DNA from: an uncultured Bacteroidota bacterium
GTDB lineage: Bacteria > Bacteroidota > Bacteroidia > Bacteroidales > P3
Assembly (NCBI GenBank): GCA_902775135.1
Contig: CACYKY010000023.1
Location: forward strand, 1 to 50,892
Direction of reading: 5' to 3'
Length of the DNA: 50,892 nt
Shown piece after piece: positions 11,341 through 18,707 of the stretch. The translations under genes were made by a program, and so were the position numbers. The notes below the pieces were generated by a model. The model did not search any database. It was given only the letters and a program-made list of their open reading frames with translations, and was not told where the DNA came from. How positions within the stretch are numbered: position 1 is the first letter of the stretch; each line of letters begins with the position of its first letter.

Positions 11341-13578
11341 ATGAAACACATGCAAGATAGCTGTGGCCGCTATCGCTTTTTCGAGGCCACCAGGATTAGC
11401 CGCCGGCAGATGATAGCCTGCTGTGCGATTGCACTCTCTTTCTTTTTCGGCACCAACGCTTTTGCCCAGCAACAGGACACCGTGCGCACCCTCGACGAGG
11501 TGATGATCCAGGATGTCCGCGTCAGCAACAAGACCCCGTTGACCACCAACACCCTCGACCGCAGCGCCCTCGACGAGGCCCGCTCTGCGGTGAGCCTGCC
11601 CTTCATGCTCGAAACCCAGCCCTCCGTGGTGGCCAGCGGTGAGAACGGCGGCGTGGGATCCGTCGCCATGCGCATACGCGGCGTCGACGGCAGCCGCATC
11701 AACGTCAACATCAACGGCATCACCCTCAACGACGCCGAAAGCCAGGAGGTGTTCTGGTACAACATCCCCAACCTCGGGGGCATGGCCCAGAGCATGCAGA
11801 TACAGCGTGGCGTCGGCGCCAGCAACGGCGGCAGCCCCGCCTTTGGCGCCGCCATCAACATGCAGACCCTCAACGCCCAGAACCGTTCCTACGGCGAGGC
11901 CGACCTGGGCTTCGGCAGCTGGAACACCCGCCAATACAGCTTCAGCGGCGGTACCGGCATCCTCAAGAACGGGCTCTCCTTCGATTTCGCCTATAGCCGA
12001 CTCACCTCCGACGGCTACATCCGCTCCTGGGGCACCGACCAGCAGAGCTTCTTCGGCAGCGTGAGCTGGTACGGCGAGCGCACCCTCATCAAAGCCCTCA
12101 CCATCATCGGCAGCCAGACCACCGGCATCACCTGGGACGGCGCCTACGACTACGAACTCGACGCCGACCCCACCTACAACCCCTCCGGCGCCTACACCAT
12201 GGACGGCAAAACCCTCTACTACCCCAACGAGACCGACAACTACTGGCAGCGCCACTACCAGCTCTATGTCTCCCACCTCCTCTCCGACAGCTGGAGCCTC
12301 AACGCCGCCTTCGACTTCACCCATGGCGACGGCTACTACGAACAGATGAAGAACAAGAAATACAAAGCCTACGGCCTCACCGCCATCGAGGACGGCAAAA
12401 AGCACAACTTCGTCACCCGCAAAGAGCTGTACAACAACGCCTACACCGCCAACCTCTCCGCCCGCTACAACGGCGACAAACTTGGCCTCTCCTTCGGCGA
12501 GAACTTCCTCTACTACGACGGCGAACACTTCGGCAGCATCATCTGGTTCCGCGACACCGCCGTCCACCTCGACACCCCCTACGAGTGGTACCGCAATTAC
12601 GGCGACAAATACGACAACACCACCTACGTCAAAGCCAACTACGACTTCAACGACAACCTCAACGCCTACGCCGACCTCCAGCTGCGATTCATCAACTATA
12701 AGGTCTACGGCTACGCCGACGACCTCTTCGACATGGACTTCACCGCCAACTACCTCTTCTTCAACCCCAAGCTGGGCCTCAACTACCGCATCAGCGACAA
12801 CCAGCGCACCTACTTCGTGGCCGGTATCAGCAACCGCGAGCCCCGCCGCAGCGACATCAAGGACGCCATCGGACGCGGCGACACCATCCTGCCCGAGAGC
12901 CTGCTCGACCTCGAGCTGGGCTACCAGTTCGCCTCCGCCCGCTGGAACTTCAGCGCCAACCTCTACGCCATGCTCTACCGCAACCAGATGACCCCCAACG
13001 GCGACGTCAGCAGCAGCGGCTACGCCCTCATGGAGAACGTCGAAAAGAGCCACCGCATCGGCATCGAACTCCAGGCCGGCTACCAGCCCGCCGACTGGTT
13101 CCGCTTCGACGCCAACCTCACGCTGAGCCACAACAAGTCCGCCGACTTCACCTACACCGACTTCGCCGACGGCGACACCGTCCTCCAAACCGTCACCGCC
13201 AACACCGACCTCTCCCTCTCGCCCTCCATCGTCGGCGCAGCCATCGCCACCTTCATCCCCGTCAAGGATGCCAAAATCCAGCTCATCGGCAAGTATGTCG
13301 GCAAGCAGTATGCCGACAACACCGGCCGCGAGTGCTACGCCATCGACCCCTACTTCCTGCTCAACTTCAAAGCCTCCTACCTCTGGCACCTCAGCGGCGC
13401 CCAGCAGATCGAGGCCCAGCTGGTGGTCAACAACGTGCTCGACCACCAGTACCGCCTCAACGCCTGGGTGGGCGACTACTTCAGCGACGACGCCTCCTGG
13501 TACGGCTACTACCACGACCGCGCCTGGCTCCAGCAGCCCGGCATCAACTTCCTGGCCCGCCTGATATATAGGTTCTAA
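11341..13578 (+). CDS. TonB-dependent outer-membrane receptor, thiamine uptake
   Basis: A 745-aa TonB-dependent receptor expected to carry thiamine (or its phosphates) across the outer membrane. A signal peptide ends around residue 42 (ALSFFFGTNAFA). The plug domain follows (LDEVMIQDVRV, then MRIRGVDGSRINVNINGI and the GGMAQSMQIQRGVGASNGG segment). The remainder is a 22-strand-type barrel with alternating aromatic residues and ends in a terminal Phe (ARLIYRF), as barrel proteins do. There is no N-terminal carboxypeptidase-like domain and no SusD partner, so it is not a glycan-utilisation receptor. Substrate is inferred from the TPP riboswitch in its leader and from the following pnuT and pyrophosphokinase genes, an arrangement known from Bacteroides. 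Confidence 0.92.
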   Translation: MKHMQDSCGRYRFFEATRISRRQMIACCAIALSFFFGTNAFAQQQDTVRTLDEVMIQDVRVSNKTPLTTNTLDRSALDEARSAVSLPFMLETQPSVVASGENGGVGSVAMRIRGVDGSRINVNINGITLNDAESQEVFWYNIPNLGGMAQSMQIQRGVGASNGGSPAFGAAINMQTLNAQNRSYGEADLGFGSWNTRQYSFSGGTGILKNGLSFDFAYSRLTSDGYIRSWGTDQQSFFGSVSWYGERTLIKALTIIGSQTTGITWDGAYDYELDADPTYNPSGAYTMDGKTLYYPNETDNYWQRHYQLYVSHLLSDSWSLNAAFDFTHGDGYYEQMKNKKYKAYGLTAIEDGKKHNFVTRKELYNNAYTANLSARYNGDKLGLSFGENFLYYDGEHFGSIIWFRDTAVHLDTPYEWYRNYGDKYDNTTYVKANYDFNDNLNAYADLQLRFINYKVYGYADDLFDMDFTANYLFFNPKLGLNYRISDNQRTYFVAGISNREPRRSDIKDAIGRGDTILPESLLDLELGYQFASARWNFSANLYAMLYRNQMTPNGDVSSSGYALMENVEKSHRIGIELQAGYQPADWFRFDANLTLSHNKSADFTYTDFADGDTVLQTVTANTDLSLSPSIVGAAIATFIPVKDAKIQLIGKYVGKQYADNTGRECYAIDPYFLLNFKASYLWHLSGAQQIEAQLVVNNVLDHQYRLNAWVGDYFSDDASWYGYYHDRAWLQQPGINFLARLIYRF

Positions 13579-13639
13579 TTTAAAAAGGTATCCCCTACGG
13601 AGAATGAAGAGAAAGGAATAGATACCTCTCAATAGAAAC

Positions 13640-14227
13640 ATGAACACATTAGACATCATCGGCGCAATCATCGGTCTGTTCTTCATCGTCAGCGAATACA
13701 GGGCAGACCGGTGGTTCTGGCCGTTGAGTCTGCTGATGTCGGCCTTCTATATTGTCATCGACTTCTCTTCCGGCATCTATGCCAACGGAGCCCTCTGCTG
13801 CTACAACTTCGTGATGTCCGTCTACGGCCTCCTCGTCTGGCGCGGCATCCTGGGGAAGAGGGACAACGAGGATCGCCCCACCACCTCCTGCCCGCGGCGC
13901 TACTGGCCCTGGCTCATTCTGGCCGCCCTCGCCCTGTCGGGCCTCTTCTTCTGGCTCCTCACCAACCTCAACGAGCGGCTCTACGAGAACGTCGCGCCCG
14001 AGGTGGAATTCCTCCTCGACAGCCTCACCGCCGGCATCTCCATCGTCGGCATGTTCATGGTCTCGCAGAAATGGTGGCAGCAGTGGATCTGCTGGATTAT
14101 CGTCAACCCCATGACCGTCCTCCTCTTCTACTTCTCCGGCAACTACGCCTCCGCCCTCCTCTACGTGGTCTTCTATATCTTCTGTGTCTTAGGAATCATC
14201 CGATGGAAAAAAGAAAGCATATCGTAA
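13640..14227 (+). CDS. pnuT: PnuC-family thiamine transporter PnuT
   Basis: A 195-aa inner-membrane vitamin facilitator of the PnuC family, with about seven transmembrane helices and the characteristic tryptophan-rich motif near the C-terminal third (WWQQWICWIIVNPMTV), plus RADRWFWPLSLLMSAFY near the N-terminus. PnuC proteins carry nicotinamide riboside; the PnuT branch carries thiamine. The thiamine assignment is from context: downstream of a TPP-riboswitch-controlled receptor and overlapping a thiamine pyrophosphokinase gene. The 61-nt gap after the receptor gene holds a weak 7-bp inverted repeat (AGGTATC 13586-13592 / GATACCT 13621-13627), possibly an mRNA-processing hairpin. Transport is thought to be driven by intracellular phosphorylation of the vitamin. 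Confidence 0.9.
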   Translation: MNTLDIIGAIIGLFFIVSEYRADRWFWPLSLLMSAFYIVIDFSSGIYANGALCCYNFVMSVYGLLVWRGILGKRDNEDRPTTSCPRRYWPWLILAALALSGLFFWLLTNLNERLYENVAPEVEFLLDSLTAGISIVGMFMVSQKWWQQWICWIIVNPMTVLLFYFSGNYASALLYVVFYIFCVLGIIRWKKESIS

Positions 14228-14868
14228 TCCTCGCCGCCGGCGACTTCCCCACGCACGCCGTGCCCCTCGCCGCCCTCCGCGAGGCCCACTTCGTCGTCTG
14301 CTGCGACTCTGCCTATCGCAGGTGGGAAAAGGCCCGCAGCGCGTGGGGGTCGCACACACCCTTCATCGTCATCGGCGACGGCGACTCGCTGCCCGCCGAG
14401 GACAAGCACGCCCTCGGCGCACAATACATCCAGGTCGACGAGCAGGACTACAACGACCTCCACAAAGCCATGAGCTGGGCCACCTCTTCTTTCGGCATCC
14501 AACAGACCCGGTTCACCATCCTCGGTGCCACCGGCCGCCGCGAGGACCACACGCTTGGCAACCTCTCCTACCTCGCCACCTTCGCCGACGAATACCCCGG
14601 CATCGCTGTGGAGCTCCTGACCGACCACGGCCGCTTCTGCTCCTTCTGTGGCACACGTACCTTCGAGGCCTTCCCCCGCCAGCAGGTGTCCATCCTCGTC
14701 TTCAACCCCGCCGTCGGCATCACCTCCCAGGGCCTCCGCTGGCCCCTGCGCCACTTCCACCCCACCCTCTGGTGGCAGGCCACCCTCAACGAAGTCCTCG
14801 ACCACTCCTTCACCCTCACCGCCGACGGCCCCGTGCTCCTCTTCCGCACCTACAACCCCAAAGCCTGA
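14203..14868 (+). CDS. thiN: Thiamine pyrophosphokinase
   Basis: Transfers pyrophosphate from ATP to thiamine to give thiamine pyrophosphate, trapping the imported vitamin. The 221-aa protein shows the family motifs: an N-terminal nucleotide-binding region (HIVILAAGDFP), GDGDSLP, the acidic substrate-binding block DEQDYNDLHKAM, and GATGRREDHTLGN, followed by a C-terminal beta-rich thiamine-binding domain. The ATG at 14203 lies inside the last 25 nt of pnuT in another frame, indicating translational coupling. Receptor, PnuT and kinase therefore form a complete uptake-and-salvage route. No thiamine biosynthesis gene is present in the window. Confidence 0.92.
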   Translation: MEKRKHIVILAAGDFPTHAVPLAALREAHFVVCCDSAYRRWEKARSAWGSHTPFIVIGDGDSLPAEDKHALGAQYIQVDEQDYNDLHKAMSWATSSFGIQQTRFTILGATGRREDHTLGNLSYLATFADEYPGIAVELLTDHGRFCSFCGTRTFEAFPRQQVSILVFNPAVGITSQGLRWPLRHFHPTLWWQATLNEVLDHSFTLTADGPVLLFRTYNPKA

Positions 14869-14958
14869 CCCCAAAAGGAGTCGAACCAAAGTCGAAGTTG
14901 ATACGATGCACATGTGCCTATCATCAAAAAAACACGGATGCTCATTTTGTTAATGTAT

Positions 14959-15495
14959 TTACAGTCTCGTATGTCGATATAAATCCAAAACCTTGTAGTA
15001 TAAGAATACACATGCACTATCAGAATTCACACCCCTTAGTTGCTTAATATACGACATTAATTGCGCGGAGTCGGGAGAATCATCCGATGCCATTATTTTT
15101 ATCAATTCCAACAAACATATCTGGTCAACCGTATCATATAGAGTACCTTCTTCCAAGTACTTCATGGCAATTTCTTTCGTAAAAGCATCCGTTGTTGCGC
15201 TATCAAGGACTCCCAGCTGACTATATCCAGTGTATACATATAAGAATGCTTGTGGACATTTGTGTTTTGACGCCATGATTATTGAATATGGCAATGTCTC
15301 CATTTGCTGCGGATATATTCTCATCATTTCAAGGTAGGCGTCATCATCTCCATCTATCTCAATTCTTGCAGCCAATTCGTCCCAAGATTGAAGTTTTTCC
15401 TTGTATTCATACATCTTGTATAATATGCACCCCATGCCAATCACCATGATAATGAAAATGCCTATAATGCCACAGTTTTTATTATTTAAACTCAT
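14959..15495 (-). CDS. Putative immunity protein, membrane-anchored
   Basis: A 178-aa protein with one N-terminal transmembrane helix (CGIIGIFIIMVIGMGCILY) and a mostly helical domain of about 150 aa containing WDELAARIEIDGDDDAYLEM. No family is recognised with certainty. Its ATG (15495) overlaps by 14 nt the stop (15482-15484) of a C-terminal toxin-like coding remnant on the same strand. Tight toxin-then-immunity overlap is typical of polymorphic toxin systems, so an immunity role is inferred. The gene is markedly AT-rich compared with thiN and purD on either side, a sign of transfer. It may now be an orphan immunity gene. Confidence 0.6.
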   Translation of the reverse strand: MSLNNKNCGIIGIFIIMVIGMGCILYKMYEYKEKLQSWDELAARIEIDGDDDAYLEMMRIYPQQMETLPYSIIMASKHKCPQAFLYVYTGYSQLGVLDSATTDAFTKEIAMKYLEEGTLYDTVDQICLLELIKIMASDDSPDSAQLMSYIKQLRGVNSDSACVFLYYKVLDLYRHTRL

Positions 15496-15665
15496 TTTGT
15501 ATTTTTTTACATAATTCCTTCATCTGTTCAGGTGTTCTGCCAAAACCTTCATATTGTTTAACCAGCTTTCCTCCTTTGTATACATTCCATTTCCCATTGT
15601 TATCCACGGTCTCCTTTCCATTCTCTGCAGAGATGGGGCAATGGCTCGCGACATCGTGTCCCGAA
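15482..15665 (-). pseudogene. C-terminal remnant of a toxin-like protein
   Basis: On the minus strand an open frame without a usable start reads (from about 15665) IYSGHDVASHCPISAENGKE, continuing TVDNNGKWNVYKGGKLVKQY and EGFGRTPEQMKELCKKIQ to a TAA at 15484-15482. The last 45 or so residues are clearly protein-like (charged, helical end) and resemble the tails of Rhs-type or other polymorphic toxin C-terminal domains; this family link is from memory. Upstream the frame runs into a G/C homopolymer (8 G on the plus strand, 15677-15684) and the purD promoter, so the rest of the gene is missing. It overlaps the start of the immunity-like gene by 14 nt. The remaining part of the interval up to 15815 holds only the purD promoter. 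Confidence 0.55.
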
Positions 15666-15742
15666 TAAATGGCGGAGGGGGGGGAAGGGCTGTGTGGCCA
15701 AGGGATTTTGGCGCGTTGGGACGGGGGGAGGGAAAAGTTTTT

Positions 15743-15773
15743 TTTGCCATGTCGGGGGGATTGTGTATTTTTG
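15743..15773 (+). promoter_or_regulatory. Bacteroides-type promoter of purD
   Basis: TTTG (15743-15746), 19-nt spacer, TATTTTTG (15766-15773): a full match to the consensus, 43 nt ahead of the purD start codon. Confidence 0.8.
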
Positions 15774-15815
15774 CATTTTTAAAACAAAGATAGAAACAAT
15801 AATAAAAACGCAGAT

Positions 15816-17126
15816 ATGAATATCTTACTCCTCGGATCGGGCGGACGCGAGCATGCGATAGCCTACAAGATAGCAGAGAGTCCGCTGTGCGGGCAGCTCT
15901 ATATAGCTCCCGGCAACGCGGGCACGGAGGCGCTGGGAGAGAATGTGAAGTTGGACATCATGGACTTCGAGGCCGTGGGTCAGTTTGCGCTGACGCACAG
16001 GGTGGAGATGCTGGTGGTGGGACCCGAGGCCCCGCTGGTGGGCGGCATTGCCGACTACTTTGCCAGTCAGGCCACGCTGAAGAACATCATGGTCATCGGA
16101 CCGTCGAAACAGGGTGCGCTGCTGGAGGGCAGCAAGGACTATGCCAAAGCCTTCATGCAGCGCCACAATATCCCCACGGCGCGCTACCGCACCTTCACGG
16201 AGGAGACCCTGGCGGAGGGCGAGCGATTCCTGGAGACCCTGCAGCCCCCCTATGTGCTGAAGGCCGACGGCCTGGCGGCGGGCAAGGGGGTGCTGATAGA
16301 GGAGGACTTGGGCACCGCCAAAGCCCACCTGCGGGAGATGCTGCAGGAGCGCAAGTTCGGCGACGCCTCGGCGAGTGTGGTGATAGAGGAGTACCTGGAG
16401 GGCATAGAGATGAGTGTGTTCGTGCTCACCGACGGCAGCCACTACCTGCTGCTGCCCTCGGCCAAGGACTACAAGCGCATCGGGGAAGGCGACACGGGGC
16501 TGAACACCGGCGGCATGGGCTCGGTGAGTCCGGTGCCTTTTGCCGACAAGGCCTTCATGAAGAAGGTGGAGGAGCGCATAGTGAAGCCCACGGTGCGGGG
16601 CCTGCGGGAGGAGAAGATAGCCTACTGCGGATTCATCTTCATCGGACTGATGTGCTGCGGCATAGGGACCGAGGATGCGGCGCCCTACGTGATAGAATAC
16701 AACGTGCGCATGGGCGACCCGGAGACGGAGAGCGTGTTTCCGCGCATCAAGAGTGACGTGGTGGCGCTGTTTGAGAATGCCGCGCACGGTGACCTTGACG
16801 GCTGCAAGATCGAGGTGGACCCGCGGAGTGCGGCCTGTGTGATGATGGTAGCCGGAGGCTATCCGGAGAGCTATGCCAAGGGCGACCCCATAGCCTTGGG
16901 CGAAGAGGCCGACGGCGTGGTCCTCTTCCACTGCGGCACGCGGCGTGACGGCGAGGGGAGGCTGGTGACTGCCGGCGGGCGTGTGATGTGCGCCACCGCG
17001 CTGGCCAACAGTCTGCCCGAAGCCCTGCTGAAGAGCTACAACCGCTGCCAGACGGTGGAATGGAAAGGCAAGTACCAGCGGCGCGACATAGGACAGGACC
17101 TGCTGAAGATTATCCAGGAGGGATGA
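15816..17126 (+). CDS. purD: Phosphoribosylamine-glycine ligase
   Basis: GAR synthetase, step two of purine synthesis: ATP-dependent joining of glycine to phosphoribosylamine. At 436 aa it is normal length. The N-terminal domain starts NILLLGSGGREHAIAYKI; the ATP-grasp domain spans about 105-330, with SKDYAKAFMQRHNIPTARY, the ATP loop KADGLAAGKGVLIEE, the GGMGSVSPVP segment and the metal site VRMGDPETE; the C-terminal domain follows (CVMMVAGGYPESYAKGDPI). It carries its own promoter and is flanked on both sides by AT-rich accessory genes, so it stands as an isolated housekeeping gene here. Confidence 0.96.
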   Translation: MNILLLGSGGREHAIAYKIAESPLCGQLYIAPGNAGTEALGENVKLDIMDFEAVGQFALTHRVEMLVVGPEAPLVGGIADYFASQATLKNIMVIGPSKQGALLEGSKDYAKAFMQRHNIPTARYRTFTEETLAEGERFLETLQPPYVLKADGLAAGKGVLIEEDLGTAKAHLREMLQERKFGDASASVVIEEYLEGIEMSVFVLTDGSHYLLLPSAKDYKRIGEGDTGLNTGGMGSVSPVPFADKAFMKKVEERIVKPTVRGLREEKIAYCGFIFIGLMCCGIGTEDAAPYVIEYNVRMGDPETESVFPRIKSDVVALFENAAHGDLDGCKIEVDPRSAACVMMVAGGYPESYAKGDPIALGEEADGVVLFHCGTRRDGEGRLVTAGGRVMCATALANSLPEALLKSYNRCQTVEWKGKYQRRDIGQDLLKIIQEG

Positions 17127-17157
17127 CATAATTGGCAAAATAAAATTATCAGTCAAA

Positions 17158-17688
17158 TTGAAATACGCTGATTTTGAACATATTATTTCCAACAGAAGAA
17201 TGAACAGATATCTGCTCGCATGTGGAAATGATAGCCGGAAAGCGATGACTTTGTATAGGCAAAACCTTCGCCTTTCGCAGGAGATGTTTACAATTATCAG
17301 TTGCTTTGAAATAGCACTTCGCAATGCTATCGACCGTGAACTACGTCCCCGCTTTGGAAACGACTGGTTGCGAGATAGCGTCAATAAAGGAGGAATCTTT
17401 GACCGCCAAGGCACTCGAGAAACATTCGAAACGATACGGAAAGAATACCGTTCCCTGATTAAATATACTGAGCTAGACAACATCAATAGTATAAGAAACA
17501 GAATCGCCCACCACGAACCAATTTGTTTCGATAAAGGAAAGAGCCATATCGATACATCCCATGTAAGAAACAAATATTCACAGCTCATCAAGTTGTATAA
17601 CTGGATGGGAATTGACAGTAGTGCTCTGCTCTATGGTTTGGACCACGTTTTGAAAACTTGTGACCAGATTGACAGAATACAATGGTAA
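17158..17688 (+). CDS. Abi-like protein, probably internally deleted
   Basis: A 176-aa protein of the Abi/AbiD-F type (Abi_2 family), associated with abortive infection defence. Its N-terminal block (MNRYLLACGNDSRKAMTLYR, then LRLSQEMFTIISCFEIALRN) and C-terminal block (SIRNRIAHHEPICFDKGKS, with the RNxxxHxxxI-like HEPN signature) are both well formed. Family members are usually near 240-300 aa and have a central LAELxFGFWxxLF segment; here KEYRSL runs straight into IKYTELDNINSIRN, so roughly 60-70 residues appear lost without breaking the frame. There is no ATG at the N-terminus; TTG 17158 is the likely start. Composition is AT-rich against neighbours. It begins 31 nt after purD and overlaps the EamA start by 7 nt. 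The RNxxxH motif is intact but function is doubtful. Confidence 0.72.
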   Translation: MKYADFEHIISNRRMNRYLLACGNDSRKAMTLYRQNLRLSQEMFTIISCFEIALRNAIDRELRPRFGNDWLRDSVNKGGIFDRQGTRETFETIRKEYRSLIKYTELDNINSIRNRIAHHEPICFDKGKSHIDTSHVRNKYSQLIKLYNWMGIDSSALLYGLDHVLKTCDQIDRIQW

Positions 17689-18605
17689 AAATCAACAGGA
17701 ACATAGCCATTGGCCACCTGGCGTGCGCGGCGGCATACGTGATTTTCGGGATCAACGTGGTGGTGTGCAGAGACATAGCCACGGACGGGGGTGACGGGGG
17801 TGTGGAGCCCATCGTGCTGTTTGCGATGCGGGCCTTGGTGGCTGGGGGGTTGTTCTGGCTGGTGTCGCTGCTGATGCCGCGGGAGCGGGTACCATGGAAG
17901 GACCTGCTGCGGCTGGCGGGGGCGGGCATACTGGGACTGCTGATGCCTCAGCTCACCTTCCTGCACGCCATAGCGCACACGACGCCTGTGGACCTCTCGG
18001 TGATGAGCACGACGACACCCATCTTCACGATGTTCGTTGCCGCCATCTTCCTGAAGGAGCCCATCACGTGGAAGAAGGCGCTGGGTGTGGCGCTGAGCTT
18101 TGGGGGGATACTGTGGCTGATCCTGCAGAGCAGCTTTGGCGGGAGCGGAGCCACGGAGACCGAGCCGGTGGGCATAGCCTACTGCTTTGCCAACTACATC
18201 GTCTTCGCGTTGTACCTGGGCACCTGCAGGAACCTGATAGCGCGATACTCGGTGGTGACGTCGATGAAGTGGATGTTCCTGGTGTCGTTTGTGATAGCGG
18301 TGCCTTTTGCGCTGCCGCACCTGCCGGCGACGGACTTTGCGGCGGTGCCGGGGTATGTGTGGTGGGAGATAGCGTTCATGATTATCTTCTCGACCTTCAT
18401 AGCCTACTGGCTGGTGCCCGTGGGACAGAAGCGGATCCGACCGACACTGGTGAGCATGTATGGCTACCTGCAGCCCATCATAGCGATAGCCGTAGCCATC
18501 GGGACAGGTATGGACCGGCTGACGGTGACCAAGATGGTGGCGGCGGCGCTGGTATTTGCCGGAGTGTGGGTGGTGAACCGGAGCCGGGCGGCGGGAGCGA
18601 AATAG
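17682..18605 (+). CDS. EamA-family DMT transporter
   Basis: A 307-aa inner-membrane protein of the drug/metabolite transporter superfamily, with about ten transmembrane helices arranged as two EamA repeats. The first repeat has the conserved run LLMPQLTFLHAIAHTTPVDL, then EPITWKKALGVALSFGGILW; the second has YWLVPVGQKRIRPTLVSMYG and YLQPIIAIAVAI. Family members export or import small metabolites; the substrate cannot be predicted. The ATG at 17682 overlaps the end of the Abi-like gene. The stop codon is the first TAG of a heptamer repeat array. Confidence 0.9.
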   Translation: MVKINRNIAIGHLACAAAYVIFGINVVVCRDIATDGGDGGVEPIVLFAMRALVAGGLFWLVSLLMPRERVPWKDLLRLAGAGILGLLMPQLTFLHAIAHTTPVDLSVMSTTTPIFTMFVAAIFLKEPITWKKALGVALSFGGILWLILQSSFGGSGATETEPVGIAYCFANYIVFALYLGTCRNLIARYSVVTSMKWMFLVSFVIAVPFALPHLPATDFAAVPGYVWWEIAFMIIFSTFIAYWLVPVGQKRIRPTLVSMYGYLQPIIAIAVAIGTGMDRLTVTKMVAAALVFAGVWVVNRSRAAGAK

Positions 18606-18690
18606 TTAATAGTTAATAGATAATAGTTATTCTTTTTTAGTGAATAGTGAATAGTGATTGGTGAATAGATAATAGTTAAGATAATAGTTG
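18603..18690. repeat. Degenerate heptanucleotide repeat array (TAGTTAA/TAGTGAA)
   Basis: About ten 7-nt units of the forms TAGTTAA, TAGATAA, TAGTGAA and variants fill the gap between the EamA and S41 protease genes. The EamA stop codon is the TAG of the first unit. The middle is interrupted by a short T-rich piece (18631-18637). The units place stop codons in every frame. Confidence 0.75.
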
Positions 18691-18707
18691 ATACTCTATA
18701 AGAGAAT

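Noticed and set aside
11122..13686. Minus-strand open frame of 854 codons opposite the thiamine receptor gene
   Set aside because: Low-complexity valine/glycine-rich shadow of a well-supported TonB receptor; no domain recognised.
15520..15750. 76-codon minus-strand frame before purD
   Set aside because: It is in a different frame from the protein-like toxin remnant and is proline/arginine-rich promoter-region translation.
18603..18690. Possible CRISPR-like array
   Set aside because: Units are only 7 nt and contiguous with no unique spacers.
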